This document shows, piece after piece, positions 1-5,157 of a stretch of DNA of 5,249 bases; position 1 is the stretch's first letter; each line of letters begins with the position of its first letter. The stretch covers positions 1 through 5,249 of the forward strand of contig PLBX01000304.1 of assembly GCA_003135495.1 (NCBI GenBank), read 5' to 3'. The notes beneath the pieces are model-generated. The model was not told where the DNA came from, did not search any database, and worked only from the letters and a program-made list of their open reading frames with translations. Both the position numbers and the translations under genes were made by a program. This DNA comes from Acidobacteriaceae bacterium. Its GTDB lineage: Bacteria > Acidobacteriota > Terriglobia > Terriglobales > Acidobacteriaceae.

Positions 1-30
1 GAATCAAGATGACAAGCAATCGTAGTCGGG

Positions 31-1518
31 TCACGACCCACCTCCGGCAGCCTTGTTTGCCGCGGCCATGTAGTCGGCGGCGTCCTGGGCGGTGTAGATA
101 TTCTTGACGTCGGAAGGAGGCGTAATGCCGCGCATTCGTAAGGAATTGTCCATCGCGCGCGCCATGGCCAGCATCAGGTCGCTCGGCTTGGGGTCGGAAG
201 GCGGTTGCTTGGGGAGGGCGGTAGCGCGGATGATGGTTTGCGTCTCATCCTGCGCGGCGGCCTGCAGGGTGATGGTGCTATTGGATGCCATCGCTTGAGT
301 GGCTGCCTGTATCTGTGCGGCAGTCAGCGGCGCCGAAGCTACGGGAACCGGAAGTTGAACGTCAGCTCGCGGGTTGGCGAGAGTGAACAGGTTCTCGAAC
401 GTAGGGGCCTGAGCCTCACGCCAGTTGAAGGAATTCTTGGCGTTAACGCCACAGAAAAGCTTCCGTACAGTGGCCACGATGGAGCAATGATCATAGTCGC
501 GGTCGTTGATGACAGTGTTCGGCGGAATTCGAGGAGAGACAAAAACGGCCGGCACGCGCACGCCGAGCCTACGAAAATCAAACTGCGGGCTGGTGGACGG
601 GGGCACATCCGGAAGTCCGACGTTGGCAGGCAACGGCGCGACGGTGGGCGGCGCCACATGATCGACGATACCGCCGTGTTCATCATAGGTAATGAGCAGC
701 AGCGTATCGTTCCAGCCAGGGCTGTCACAGAGACAGGAGTAGACGGTGCTGATCAGGGTCTTGCCTTCGTCGACGGCGAAATCGGGATGCTGGCTATTCG
801 CATAGATGCCATTGTTGACGTCATCGTCGAAGGCCGGCTCGATGAAAGTGTATTCCGGCAGGTAGCCTTTCACGGCGTCGGTTTCAAAATCCGCAAAGTC
901 AAAGAAGTGATCCTGCTTATTCTGTTGCAGATAGCGATTCACCATGAGGATAGAGGATCCGTGGGTGTAGATGCGGTAGTTGGCGGGGTTGGGAGGGACG
1001 TCCATGTCTTCGAAGATCGTGCGGATGATGAAGGGAGCGGCCACTGCATCCTGCGTGAGTGAGCCCTGGGAATGTGCAGCATGAGTGAAGAGCCGATTGG
1101 GAATCGTGGGCCCCGGAACCGATGCGAACCAGCGGTCGCACACGGCATACTGCTGAGCAAGTGTGGAGAGGACCGGAAGCGTTTTCGGAGTGAAGCACTT
1201 CATGATATTCGGCGCTTGACCCTTGTCGTGGCTGACGAGGGCATAATCCTCGACGAAGCCTTTCATGGTCGGCGCACCGGTGCCGTCGGAGTTCTCGAAA
1301 ATCTGCACGTTCACATTGATCCACTCGTGCCCCGGATCGGGGATCAGGTCGTGAACCGTGCGCGCGTCCGCGCTGACTTGAACCTGAGGCCCTGCGGCGG
1401 TCAGAGGATTTGTCCAGGCAGGGTCCAGACCATTCACGCCCGGGAGGAATCCCAGCATGTGATCGAAGGACCGGTTCTCCAACATGAGCACAACGAGATG
1501 CTTAATAGTGGCAGCCAT
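31..1518 (-). CDS. Phosphoesterase of the phospholipase C / AcpA acid phosphatase superfamily, 495 aa
   Basis: This enzyme should hydrolyse phosphoester bonds, either in phospholipids (phospholipase C) or in phosphomonoesters (acid phosphatase); sequence alone does not settle the substrate. The family hallmarks appear in order: ENRSFDH (residues 14-20, metal-binding Glu and Asn), GPTIPNR (136-142, with Thr138 at the nucleophile position), YDEHGG then VDH (278-287, metal ligands), RVPAVFVSP (321-329) and YDHCSI (342-347). No catalytic motif is missing. The ATG at 1518 is chosen because a G-rich ribosome binding site lies just upstream and because the ENRSFDH strand conventionally sits near the N terminus. 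The same frame is open back to 1629, but those 37 extra residues resemble neither a signal peptide nor the family. Many bacterial relatives carry a Tat or Sec signal; this one does not. Residues about 388-495 form an Ala/Gln/Pro-rich tail outside the catalytic core. The gene follows the 197-aa membrane protein gene on the same strand after a 268-base gap. Family assignment is secure; the exact activity is not. Confidence 0.93.
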   Translation of the reverse strand: MAATIKHLVVLMLENRSFDHMLGFLPGVNGLDPAWTNPLTAAGPQVQVSADARTVHDLIPDPGHEWINVNVQIFENSDGTGAPTMKGFVEDYALVSHDKGQAPNIMKCFTPKTLPVLSTLAQQYAVCDRWFASVPGPTIPNRLFTHAAHSQGSLTQDAVAAPFIIRTIFEDMDVPPNPANYRIYTHGSSILMVNRYLQQNKQDHFFDFADFETDAVKGYLPEYTFIEPAFDDDVNNGIYANSQHPDFAVDEGKTLISTVYSCLCDSPGWNDTLLLITYDEHGGIVDHVAPPTVAPLPANVGLPDVPPSTSPQFDFRRLGVRVPAVFVSPRIPPNTVINDRDYDHCSIVATVRKLFCGVNAKNSFNWREAQAPTFENLFTLANPRADVQLPVPVASAPLTAAQIQAATQAMASNSTITLQAAAQDETQTIIRATALPKQPPSDPKPSDLMLAMARAMDNSLRMRGITPPSDVKNIYTAQDAADYMAAANKAAGGGS

Positions 1519-1522
1519 AGCA

Positions 1523-1528
1523 CCCCCC
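1523..1528 (-). promoter_or_regulatory. G6 ribosome binding site of the phosphoesterase gene
   Basis: On the minus strand six G residues are followed by TGCT and then the ATG at 1518, giving 4-6 bases of spacing depending on which Gs pair with 16S rRNA. It is an unusual purine tract but decides the start. The alternative ATG at 1536 has no such element in front of it. Confidence 0.55.
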
Positions 1529-1650
1529 AAAGACATCCATAAATCGCGGGTACACTGATCCACCAATGTGGAGATATGCACCAACTCTAGCTTGATCTTT
1601 GCAGCAGGAACTGCTTCGTAAAAGAACAAGCGAACAGCACTAGCAGGGAA

Positions 1651-1660
1651 GTAATATTAC
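1651..1660. promoter_or_regulatory. 10-bp perfect palindrome GTAATATTAC upstream of the phosphoesterase gene
   Basis: The sequence is fully self-complementary and lies about 130 bases before the phosphoesterase start. Read on the minus strand it contains TAATAT, which could act as a -10 element, but no convincing -35 lies 16-18 bases before it (the hexamer there is GCGTAT). It could be an operator half-site pair or chance in AT-richer intergenic DNA. Confidence 0.2.
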
Positions 1661-1739
1661 GCTGGCTCAGTGGAGTATACGCTCTCTCGACGTCGGGCGG
1701 TCAGCGCTCGTTACTCTGTTCCGATTTCCGAACACCCTT

Positions 1740-1757
1740 CCAATGCCTCGGCATTGG
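1740..1757 (-). terminator. 7-bp perfect stem with CTCG loop (possible terminator of the 197-aa gene)
   Basis: CCAATGC (1740-1746) and GCATTGG (1751-1757) are exact reverse complements around a 4-base loop. The hairpin begins 29 bases after the stop codon of the minus-strand membrane protein gene, a normal terminator position. It has no T-run on either side, so it is not a classical intrinsic terminator. It could instead stabilise the 3' end of the mRNA or be a regulatory hairpin in the leader of the next gene. Confidence 0.35.
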
Positions 1758-1786
1758 TACGGATTTGGCAATGTAGATAAGGTGGG

Positions 1787-2380
1787 CTATTCGAGCTCAG
1801 GCAGGTTTCGTGTTTCGCTACATTGGTGAACATCGGGGTTATCGGTATAGGGAACTGCGAAAGTGAAACAGAATGGCGTCACGAAGTTGCGACCACTCAC
1901 GTCGTGATATTGGACAATTCCCAACTCGACCGCTGTTCCGCTGGCGGGGATCGTGTAGTGAGGCGGGGATGGGCACGCGACCCTTAACCACACCGTCGCA
2001 GCAAGATAGGGAAAGGTGTCGGTTGGGGATTTGCTTTCTTCAGCATTCCATGTCACGCGGGATTCGGCAGTTTCGATCTCACTCTTGCAGGTTATGAGAA
2101 TCTTTTTCGCAGAAGATTTTCCATTGTTTTGAACATTAATTTTTATAAATGGGGGCGTCGCCGCTGATTGTTCGCCCGGTTTCAGTGGAAAGGGTTCGGG
2201 CGTAAGAAATGGGCGTTCATCATTGATGCGGCTTTCGTGCGCCTCCCAACTACTCCAGAATGCGGCGCCTGCCGCGGCGACAGCGACAAAAGTACTGGCA
2301 ATCGTGACCCAGAGTGTGGCTCGTTCTATCTCTTTCCGAATAGTTGAGTGGGACTTGTGCGGAGCCTTGCCGTTCGCCAT
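1787..2380 (-). CDS. Single-pass membrane protein with periplasmic beta-rich domain, 197 aa, function unknown
   Basis: A basic N-terminal segment (Lys5, Lys9, Arg15, Lys16, Arg20) precedes one transmembrane helix (about 22-42), so the remaining ~150 residues should face the periplasm. That part starts with the motif NDERPF (53-58) and contains a beta-type stretch INVQNNGKSSAKKI (81-94), four cysteines (98, 136, 171, 187) and VQYHDVSGRNFVTPFCF (156-172). I recognise this layout (one helix, an Arg-Pro-aromatic motif, N-x-G-K-x-x-A, then Y-x-D-x-x-G-x-x-x-x-T-x-F-C near the end) from widespread unnamed bacterial membrane proteins, but know no function. The start is uncertain. ATG at 2380 is given; an in-frame GTG at 2398 would add six residues and has GGAG only 2 bases upstream, too close to be convincing. 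Neither start has a good ribosome binding site. The gene is divergent from the six-helix membrane protein gene. Confidence 0.75.
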   Translation of the reverse strand: MANGKAPHKSHSTIRKEIERATLWVTIASTFVAVAAAGAAFWSSWEAHESRINDERPFLTPEPFPLKPGEQSAATPPFIKINVQNNGKSSAKKILITCKSEIETAESRVTWNAEESKSPTDTFPYLAATVWLRVACPSPPHYTIPASGTAVELGIVQYHDVSGRNFVTPFCFTFAVPYTDNPDVHQCSETRNLPELE

Positions 2381-2460
2381 GGAGGCATACTTAACCACTT
2401 CTCCATTGAAATTTCAAGTATTTGTCCGCCATCGTCAACAACGACGAACTTCGGGCGGTA

Positions 2461-2556
2461 ATGGTGTACGTACTCACCTCAATACCAGTCGCCTTCGCCT
2501 TGACGTATGCTCCCAACAAGTTGATCGTGCACGAGATGCTCTTTCGCGGCGGTTAG
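2461..2556 (+). CDS. Possible small hydrophobic protein, 31 aa (weak candidate)
   Basis: An ATG at 2461 opens a 31-codon frame ending in TAG at 2554-2556, inside the divergent gap between two membrane protein genes. The peptide begins with a run of about 16 mostly apolar residues (VYVLTSIPVAFALTYA) and ends with a short polar tail, as in single-helix micropeptides. About three quarters of its codons end in G or C, which fits coding use here. The frame is open back to 2410, so a non-ATG start such as TTG at 2422 would give 44 residues. Against it: the only ribosome binding candidate (GGCGG at 2454-2458) is 2 bases from the ATG, or 5 bases from a GTG at 2464. An open frame this short is easily random. 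Confidence 0.22.
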   Translation: MVYVLTSIPVAFALTYAPNKLIVHEMLFRGG

Positions 2557-2653
2557 TCACGACACTAGGCAGACAAGAAGAATCACTGTTGATTGCCTTC
2601 CGTCATTTACTATTCGTAGATCATCAGAGTCGGGCCGCGTTGTACATTCCTCC

Positions 2654-2659
2654 GGAGGT
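2654..2659 (+). promoter_or_regulatory. Strong Shine-Dalgarno GGAGGT for the 2667 start
   Basis: GGAGGT lies 7 bases before the ATG at 2667. This fixes the start of the six-helix membrane protein, although the frame is open far upstream to about 2223. The first bases also lie in a 10-bp palindrome, CCTCCGGAGG (2649-2658), which could weakly mask the site in the mRNA. Confidence 0.8.
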
Positions 2660-2666
2660 CAACCGC

Positions 2667-3200
2667 ATGCCACGTCCTATCACGGAGCAGATTCAAGGAA
2701 CATATTTTCGTCTCCGATTCACCGTGGCTATCATCGGCCTTCTGTTTCCGGTCATCCTCTACTTTGGTGGACGGATGAATCACTTTGGCCTGCGTGGCTC
2801 TATGAGCGCTTATTACTGGGCTACTCAAAACGCGCAGTGCCCATGCGGTGATGACCCAGAACACTCCGGAAAGTGCAAGAAGATCGAGAAGAACAGCAAA
2901 GAAGAAACGTCCTGTCTCGCACTGCCGGCGGTTACAGAAGCGGGATCGATGAGGAGTTATTTTGTTGGCCTCCTGTTTGCTGTTGGGGCGATCCTGTATG
3001 CAAACAAGGGTTACAGCCGACGGGAAGACATATTCCTGAACATCGCTGGCGTTTCGGCCTGGCTGATTGCTCTCTTTCCGATGCCCTGGACCGGCAAATT
3101 ACCACCGCTGTACTGGGTGCATTGGGTAGCGGCAACCATATTCTTTTTGGCCATCGCTTCCGTTGCTGCCTTTTGTTCTCATGCCACAGTGGGGTTATAA
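2667..3200 (+). CDS. N-terminal four-helix part of the frameshifted membrane protein, 177 aa as read
   Basis: This is the product made if no frameshift is corrected. It starts MPRPITEQIQ behind a strong ribosome binding site. Helix 1 (17-34) is followed by GLRGSMSAYYW (41-51) and then a polar loop of roughly 45 residues facing the periplasm. The loop carries four cysteines: CPCG (58-61, Cys58 and Cys60), Cys70 and Cys83. These could bind a metal or form disulfides. Helices 2-4 follow, with the conserved-looking YANKGYSRREDIFLNIAG (111-128) between helices 2 and 3 and FPMPWTG (137-143) after helix 3. Translation stops two codons after the GGGG run, just beyond helix 4. A four-helix product might fold, but would lack the last two helices of the family pattern. 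Confidence 0.8.
   Translation: MPRPITEQIQGTYFRLRFTVAIIGLLFPVILYFGGRMNHFGLRGSMSAYYWATQNAQCPCGDDPEHSGKCKKIEKNSKEETSCLALPAVTEAGSMRSYFVGLLFAVGAILYANKGYSRREDIFLNIAGVSAWLIALFPMPWTGKLPPLYWVHWVAATIFFLAIASVAAFCSHATVGL
3191..3200 (+). other. Frameshift point: GGGG run followed by in-frame TAA
   Basis: The upstream frame reads GTG GGG TTA TAA. The downstream frame reads GGG then GTT ATA AAC GAC, re-using the last G. A -1 slip of one tRNA on GGG is geometrically possible. The site is not a canonical X XXY YYZ heptamer, however, because the second codon TTA would re-pair as GTT. I see no obvious strong stem right after it. A missing base in a homopolymer is the simplest reading. Confidence 0.7.
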
Positions 3201-3226
3201 ACGACCCAGCACAAAGAAAGCTCTAC

Positions 3227-3523
3227 ATGGGTGCCTACCGTTTCCTTGCGCTGTTGATGATCGCTTCCCCCATCGCCGCATACATCCTTAACGCTCACAT
3301 CCTCCGCAAGGACAACGCTATCTACTGGGTCGAGCTCTGCGGCATCTGGGCCTTCGCGGCGTACTGGATTGTCAAGGGTATTGAGATGTCGGGACCTGAT
3401 ACGGAAAAGAAAGTCGCGGCTGGAGTATGCTATGACCCACCCAAGTTGAACATCGCAGCAAGCCTGAAGAGCATGTTGTCCGGCGGAACCAGCCCGACGA
3501 CTCGAACTCCTCCCTCAGCATGA
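3227..3523 (+). CDS. C-terminal two-helix part of the frameshifted membrane protein, 98 aa from the first in-frame ATG
   Basis: This stretch is the continuation of the preceding gene in the -1 frame. It encodes helix 5 (YRFLALLMIASPIAAYIL), a short loop, helix 6 (AIYWVELCGIWAFAAYWIV) and a soluble tail ending in a Ser/Thr/Pro-rich segment. If expressed separately, the first ATG in frame is at 3227, 27 bases after the upstream TAA. A purine-rich AAAGAAAG lies 6 bases before it, so reinitiation is conceivable but the site is weak. The homology-like continuity across the joint makes an independent gene less likely than a split one. The stop lies 27 bases from the end of the convergent secreted-protein gene. 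Confidence 0.55.
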   Translation: MGAYRFLALLMIASPIAAYILNAHILRKDNAIYWVELCGIWAFAAYWIVKGIEMSGPDTEKKVAAGVCYDPPKLNIAASLKSMLSGGTSPTTRTPPSA

Positions 3524-3550
3524 GCAGCTTCCGTTATCTTCTCTGTCCAA

Positions 3551-5017
3551 TCAACGACCCGTAAGTGAAGGTACCCTCACCGCTATTCCCACCGCGAATG
3601 AACTCGTCCAGAACGTTTCGTTGGGCGGTTTACCGCTGTAACTGGATGGAAGTGTGTCCCCAACCTTGAAGCCTTGCGTCAGTCGAGTGTCATGGCCGTA
3701 GTGCCAAAGTGCACTCACCATCAGTCCACGCCAAGATAGTGAAGGTCCGGCCGCAAAGTCCGCCGAGACGGTATTAGGGTTCACTCCTACGGCTCCAGTC
3801 AGATAGGCTGCAGATCGCCAACGTGTCCATGAAAGATCCTTAGTAATGCGATAGTTCGCGGCGGCGAAGGGGACGACCGTGGGATGCAGGATATTCTGAG
3901 TAATTATGCCGCCATTCGATGCGGAGAATGACCTTACGGCAAGGGTCGAAAAGAACGTGCCCACCGACGCTTCCCACTTGGAATCACCATAAAGCACCGT
4001 GACCGTAGCGATTGCTTTTTTGGTGGTGAGGGTCGGAACGGCCTCCTGGGCGTTTTGGACGAGATTAAGAACATCTATTGAGTAGGTGATTTGTCGTGTA
4101 ACAAGTTTCGGATCTAAGGTCTGAGGGTCTTTCAATGGAAACAAAGTAACATCTTTCGTTTGCCACTTCAGCACATCTTCCGGAGCATGGGTTGGATCGC
4201 TGCAATATGCACCGGCATTCTCAAAGGACGGAATATCCTCAAGGCGGAATCGATATGCGGTCAGATCTTTGGCAATACCGTCTGTAACAGCGAGCGCGGC
4301 AACCAATTTCTCAACCGTAGTGTTAGTGACACTGAGTGGCCTCGAATCTGTGCTGCTAGTCGCATATTTTCCAACAGCTCCAATGCTGTTGGAAAGCTGA
4401 ATCTCCTCGGCTGCCAGCTCGCCAATCTCCTGCTCCAGCTTCATTTTGTCGCAGAGTATCTGGAAATTCGTCGAAGCCAATTCGATCACTTCGTTCGAGT
4501 GTGAATCGGGTGAAACCATCGGTTCCAACTGCAAATAGATTTTTCTGGACTTCCGTACAAAGTCAGACAAGCATCGACCGTAGAGTTCTGTTGCGGCGGT
4601 GAGGTTGACGGCAGAGGCGGGCGTGCTTTTGATTATATTCTCCGGAGTGCAATCAGGTGGAGGCAGTTTCGCTTGATCAAGGGCGTGAATCTGGAGGTTC
4701 TTCAAAGGAGTAAGCAAACCTCCGACGATTGAAGATGCCACATCCGGGGACAAAGCGAGCTGCCCGCTGGTGTAGTCCATGAAGTATCGCTCGAAATAGT
4801 ACGGATTCTTGACCACCACCGTAAGTGTCTGACCCGGATACATCTGGATCGTCGGAGGGGCCAGAGGATTCCTTCGGTCGATCGTTAGCGTACAACTCGC
4901 ATTTGTTTTTGCGATTGAGCATTCATCGGCATGAGCAGGGATGGTATTACTGATAAACAGCACAGCGACAGATACCAGAATCCTGGCGAGACCTCTCCCG
5001 TACGAAATAGCTTCCAT
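3551..5017 (-). CDS. Exported protein with beta-rich N-terminal domain and barrel-like C-terminal region, 488 aa, function unknown
   Basis: The start at 5017 is chosen over the in-frame ATG at 5041 because GGAGG lies 7 bases upstream and a clean Sec signal peptide begins there: basic GRGLAR (7-12), hydrophobic ILVSVAVLFI (13-22), then PAHA with cleavage likely after Ala30. The mature protein starts with a Cys33/Cys42 pair and CTLTIDRRNPLAPPTIQMYPGQ (42-63), followed by an alternating beta stretch ending in VVVKNPYYFERYFMDY. The middle (about 100-300) is largely helical, with an acidic/basic heptad-like segment (190-215) and cysteines at 123, 149 and 189. From about 330 on, amphipathic strands with Gly, Ser and aromatic residues (for example SVGTFFSTLAVRSF, AGPSLSWRGLMVSALWHYG, SSFAVGIAVRVP) look like an outer-membrane barrel or a surface-layer beta domain. 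It does not end in the usual C-terminal Phe. I recall similar unnamed proteins from Acidobacteriota. Function is unknown; it could be an outer-membrane or periplasmic structural protein. Confidence 0.82.
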   Translation of the reverse strand: MEAISYGRGLARILVSVAVLFISNTIPAHADECSIAKTNASCTLTIDRRNPLAPPTIQMYPGQTLTVVVKNPYYFERYFMDYTSGQLALSPDVASSIVGGLLTPLKNLQIHALDQAKLPPPDCTPENIIKSTPASAVNLTAATELYGRCLSDFVRKSRKIYLQLEPMVSPDSHSNEVIELASTNFQILCDKMKLEQEIGELAAEEIQLSNSIGAVGKYATSSTDSRPLSVTNTTVEKLVAALAVTDGIAKDLTAYRFRLEDIPSFENAGAYCSDPTHAPEDVLKWQTKDVTLFPLKDPQTLDPKLVTRQITYSIDVLNLVQNAQEAVPTLTTKKAIATVTVLYGDSKWEASVGTFFSTLAVRSFSASNGGIITQNILHPTVVPFAAANYRITKDLSWTRWRSAAYLTGAVGVNPNTVSADFAAGPSLSWRGLMVSALWHYGHDTRLTQGFKVGDTLPSSYSGKPPNETFWTSSFAVGIAVRVPSLTGR

Positions 5018-5024
5018 TTCACGG

Positions 5025-5029
5025 CCTCC
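5025..5029 (-). promoter_or_regulatory. Shine-Dalgarno GGAGG for the 5017 start
   Basis: On the minus strand GGAGG is followed by the 7 bases CCGTGAA and then ATG at 5017. This ideal spacing favours 5017 over the ATG at 5041. The latter has only AAAGGA about 9 bases upstream and would put extra residues ahead of the signal peptide. Confidence 0.75.
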
Positions 5030-5157
5030 GGGCAAGAACATGATTATGAGTCCTTTTTCCGCAAACCCTGTGAAAAATTTCTCTCGAATTACGTTTTTCT
5101 GATTTGTTATCGCTCGGGACCGATCGGGTCGAATACCGTGTGATGCTCGCCGGATTG

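Larger units (their letters stand above)
2667..3523 (+). pseudogene. Six-helix membrane protein gene interrupted by a single-base frameshift (285 aa if repaired)
   Basis: The first part is read in one frame to TAA at 3198-3200. The downstream part is in the frame one base back, open through 3200 to TGA at 3521-3523. Adding one G to the GGGG run at 3191-3194 turns the joint into HATVGVINDPAQRKLY and yields one 285-residue protein with no other break. Repaired helices are at about 17-34, 97-113, 122-141, 149-170, 191-208 and 218-236. The positive-inside rule places both termini, the TM2-TM3 loop and the TM4-TM5 loop (with ARG184 and LYS185) in the cytoplasm, so the topology is coherent across the joint. 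This argues that the two pieces are one gene. I do not know a function; the helix pattern with SMSAYYW and a GYSRREDIFLNIAG block recalls unnamed bacterial integral membrane proteins. A real mutation, a sequencing or assembly error in the G-run, or recoding would all look the same here. Confidence 0.75.

Noticed and set aside
205..1062. Long plus-strand open frame of 285 codons opposite the phosphoesterase gene
   Set aside because: The peptide is Arg/Gly/Val-rich with no recognisable motif, and the opposite strand encodes every conserved phosphoesterase motif. It is a shadow of that gene.
1072..1542. Plus-strand open frame of 156 codons opposite the phosphoesterase N-terminal region
   Set aside because: It lies antisense to the motif-bearing core, shows no family features and has no plausible ribosome binding site. 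It is treated as a shadow.
1651..1660. TAATATTAC matches the nonanucleotide of geminivirus and related Rep-virus origins
   Set aside because: The motif is not in the loop of a proper stem (flanking pairing is only 3-4 bases with bulges) and there is no Rep gene. It is chance within a short palindrome.
2589..2613. TTGATT and TACTAT as a sigma-70 promoter for the six-helix gene
   Set aside because: Both boxes look fair, but the spacer is only 13 bases, outside the working range, and other spacings give poor hexamers.
2223..2666. Upstream extension of the six-helix protein by about 148 residues
   Set aside because: The frame is open, but it runs antisense through the 197-aa gene, encodes an Arg-rich non-family sequence, and a strong ribosome binding site marks the start at 2667.
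3191..3200. Programmed -1 frameshift site
   Set aside because: It is not dismissed fully, but the heptamer is not canonical, no clear downstream stem or pseudoknot was seen, and a lost base in a G-run explains the break more simply.
4160..4504. Plus-strand open frame of 114 codons inside the exported protein gene
   Set aside because: It is antisense to a gene with a clear signal peptide and ribosome binding site; no features of its own.
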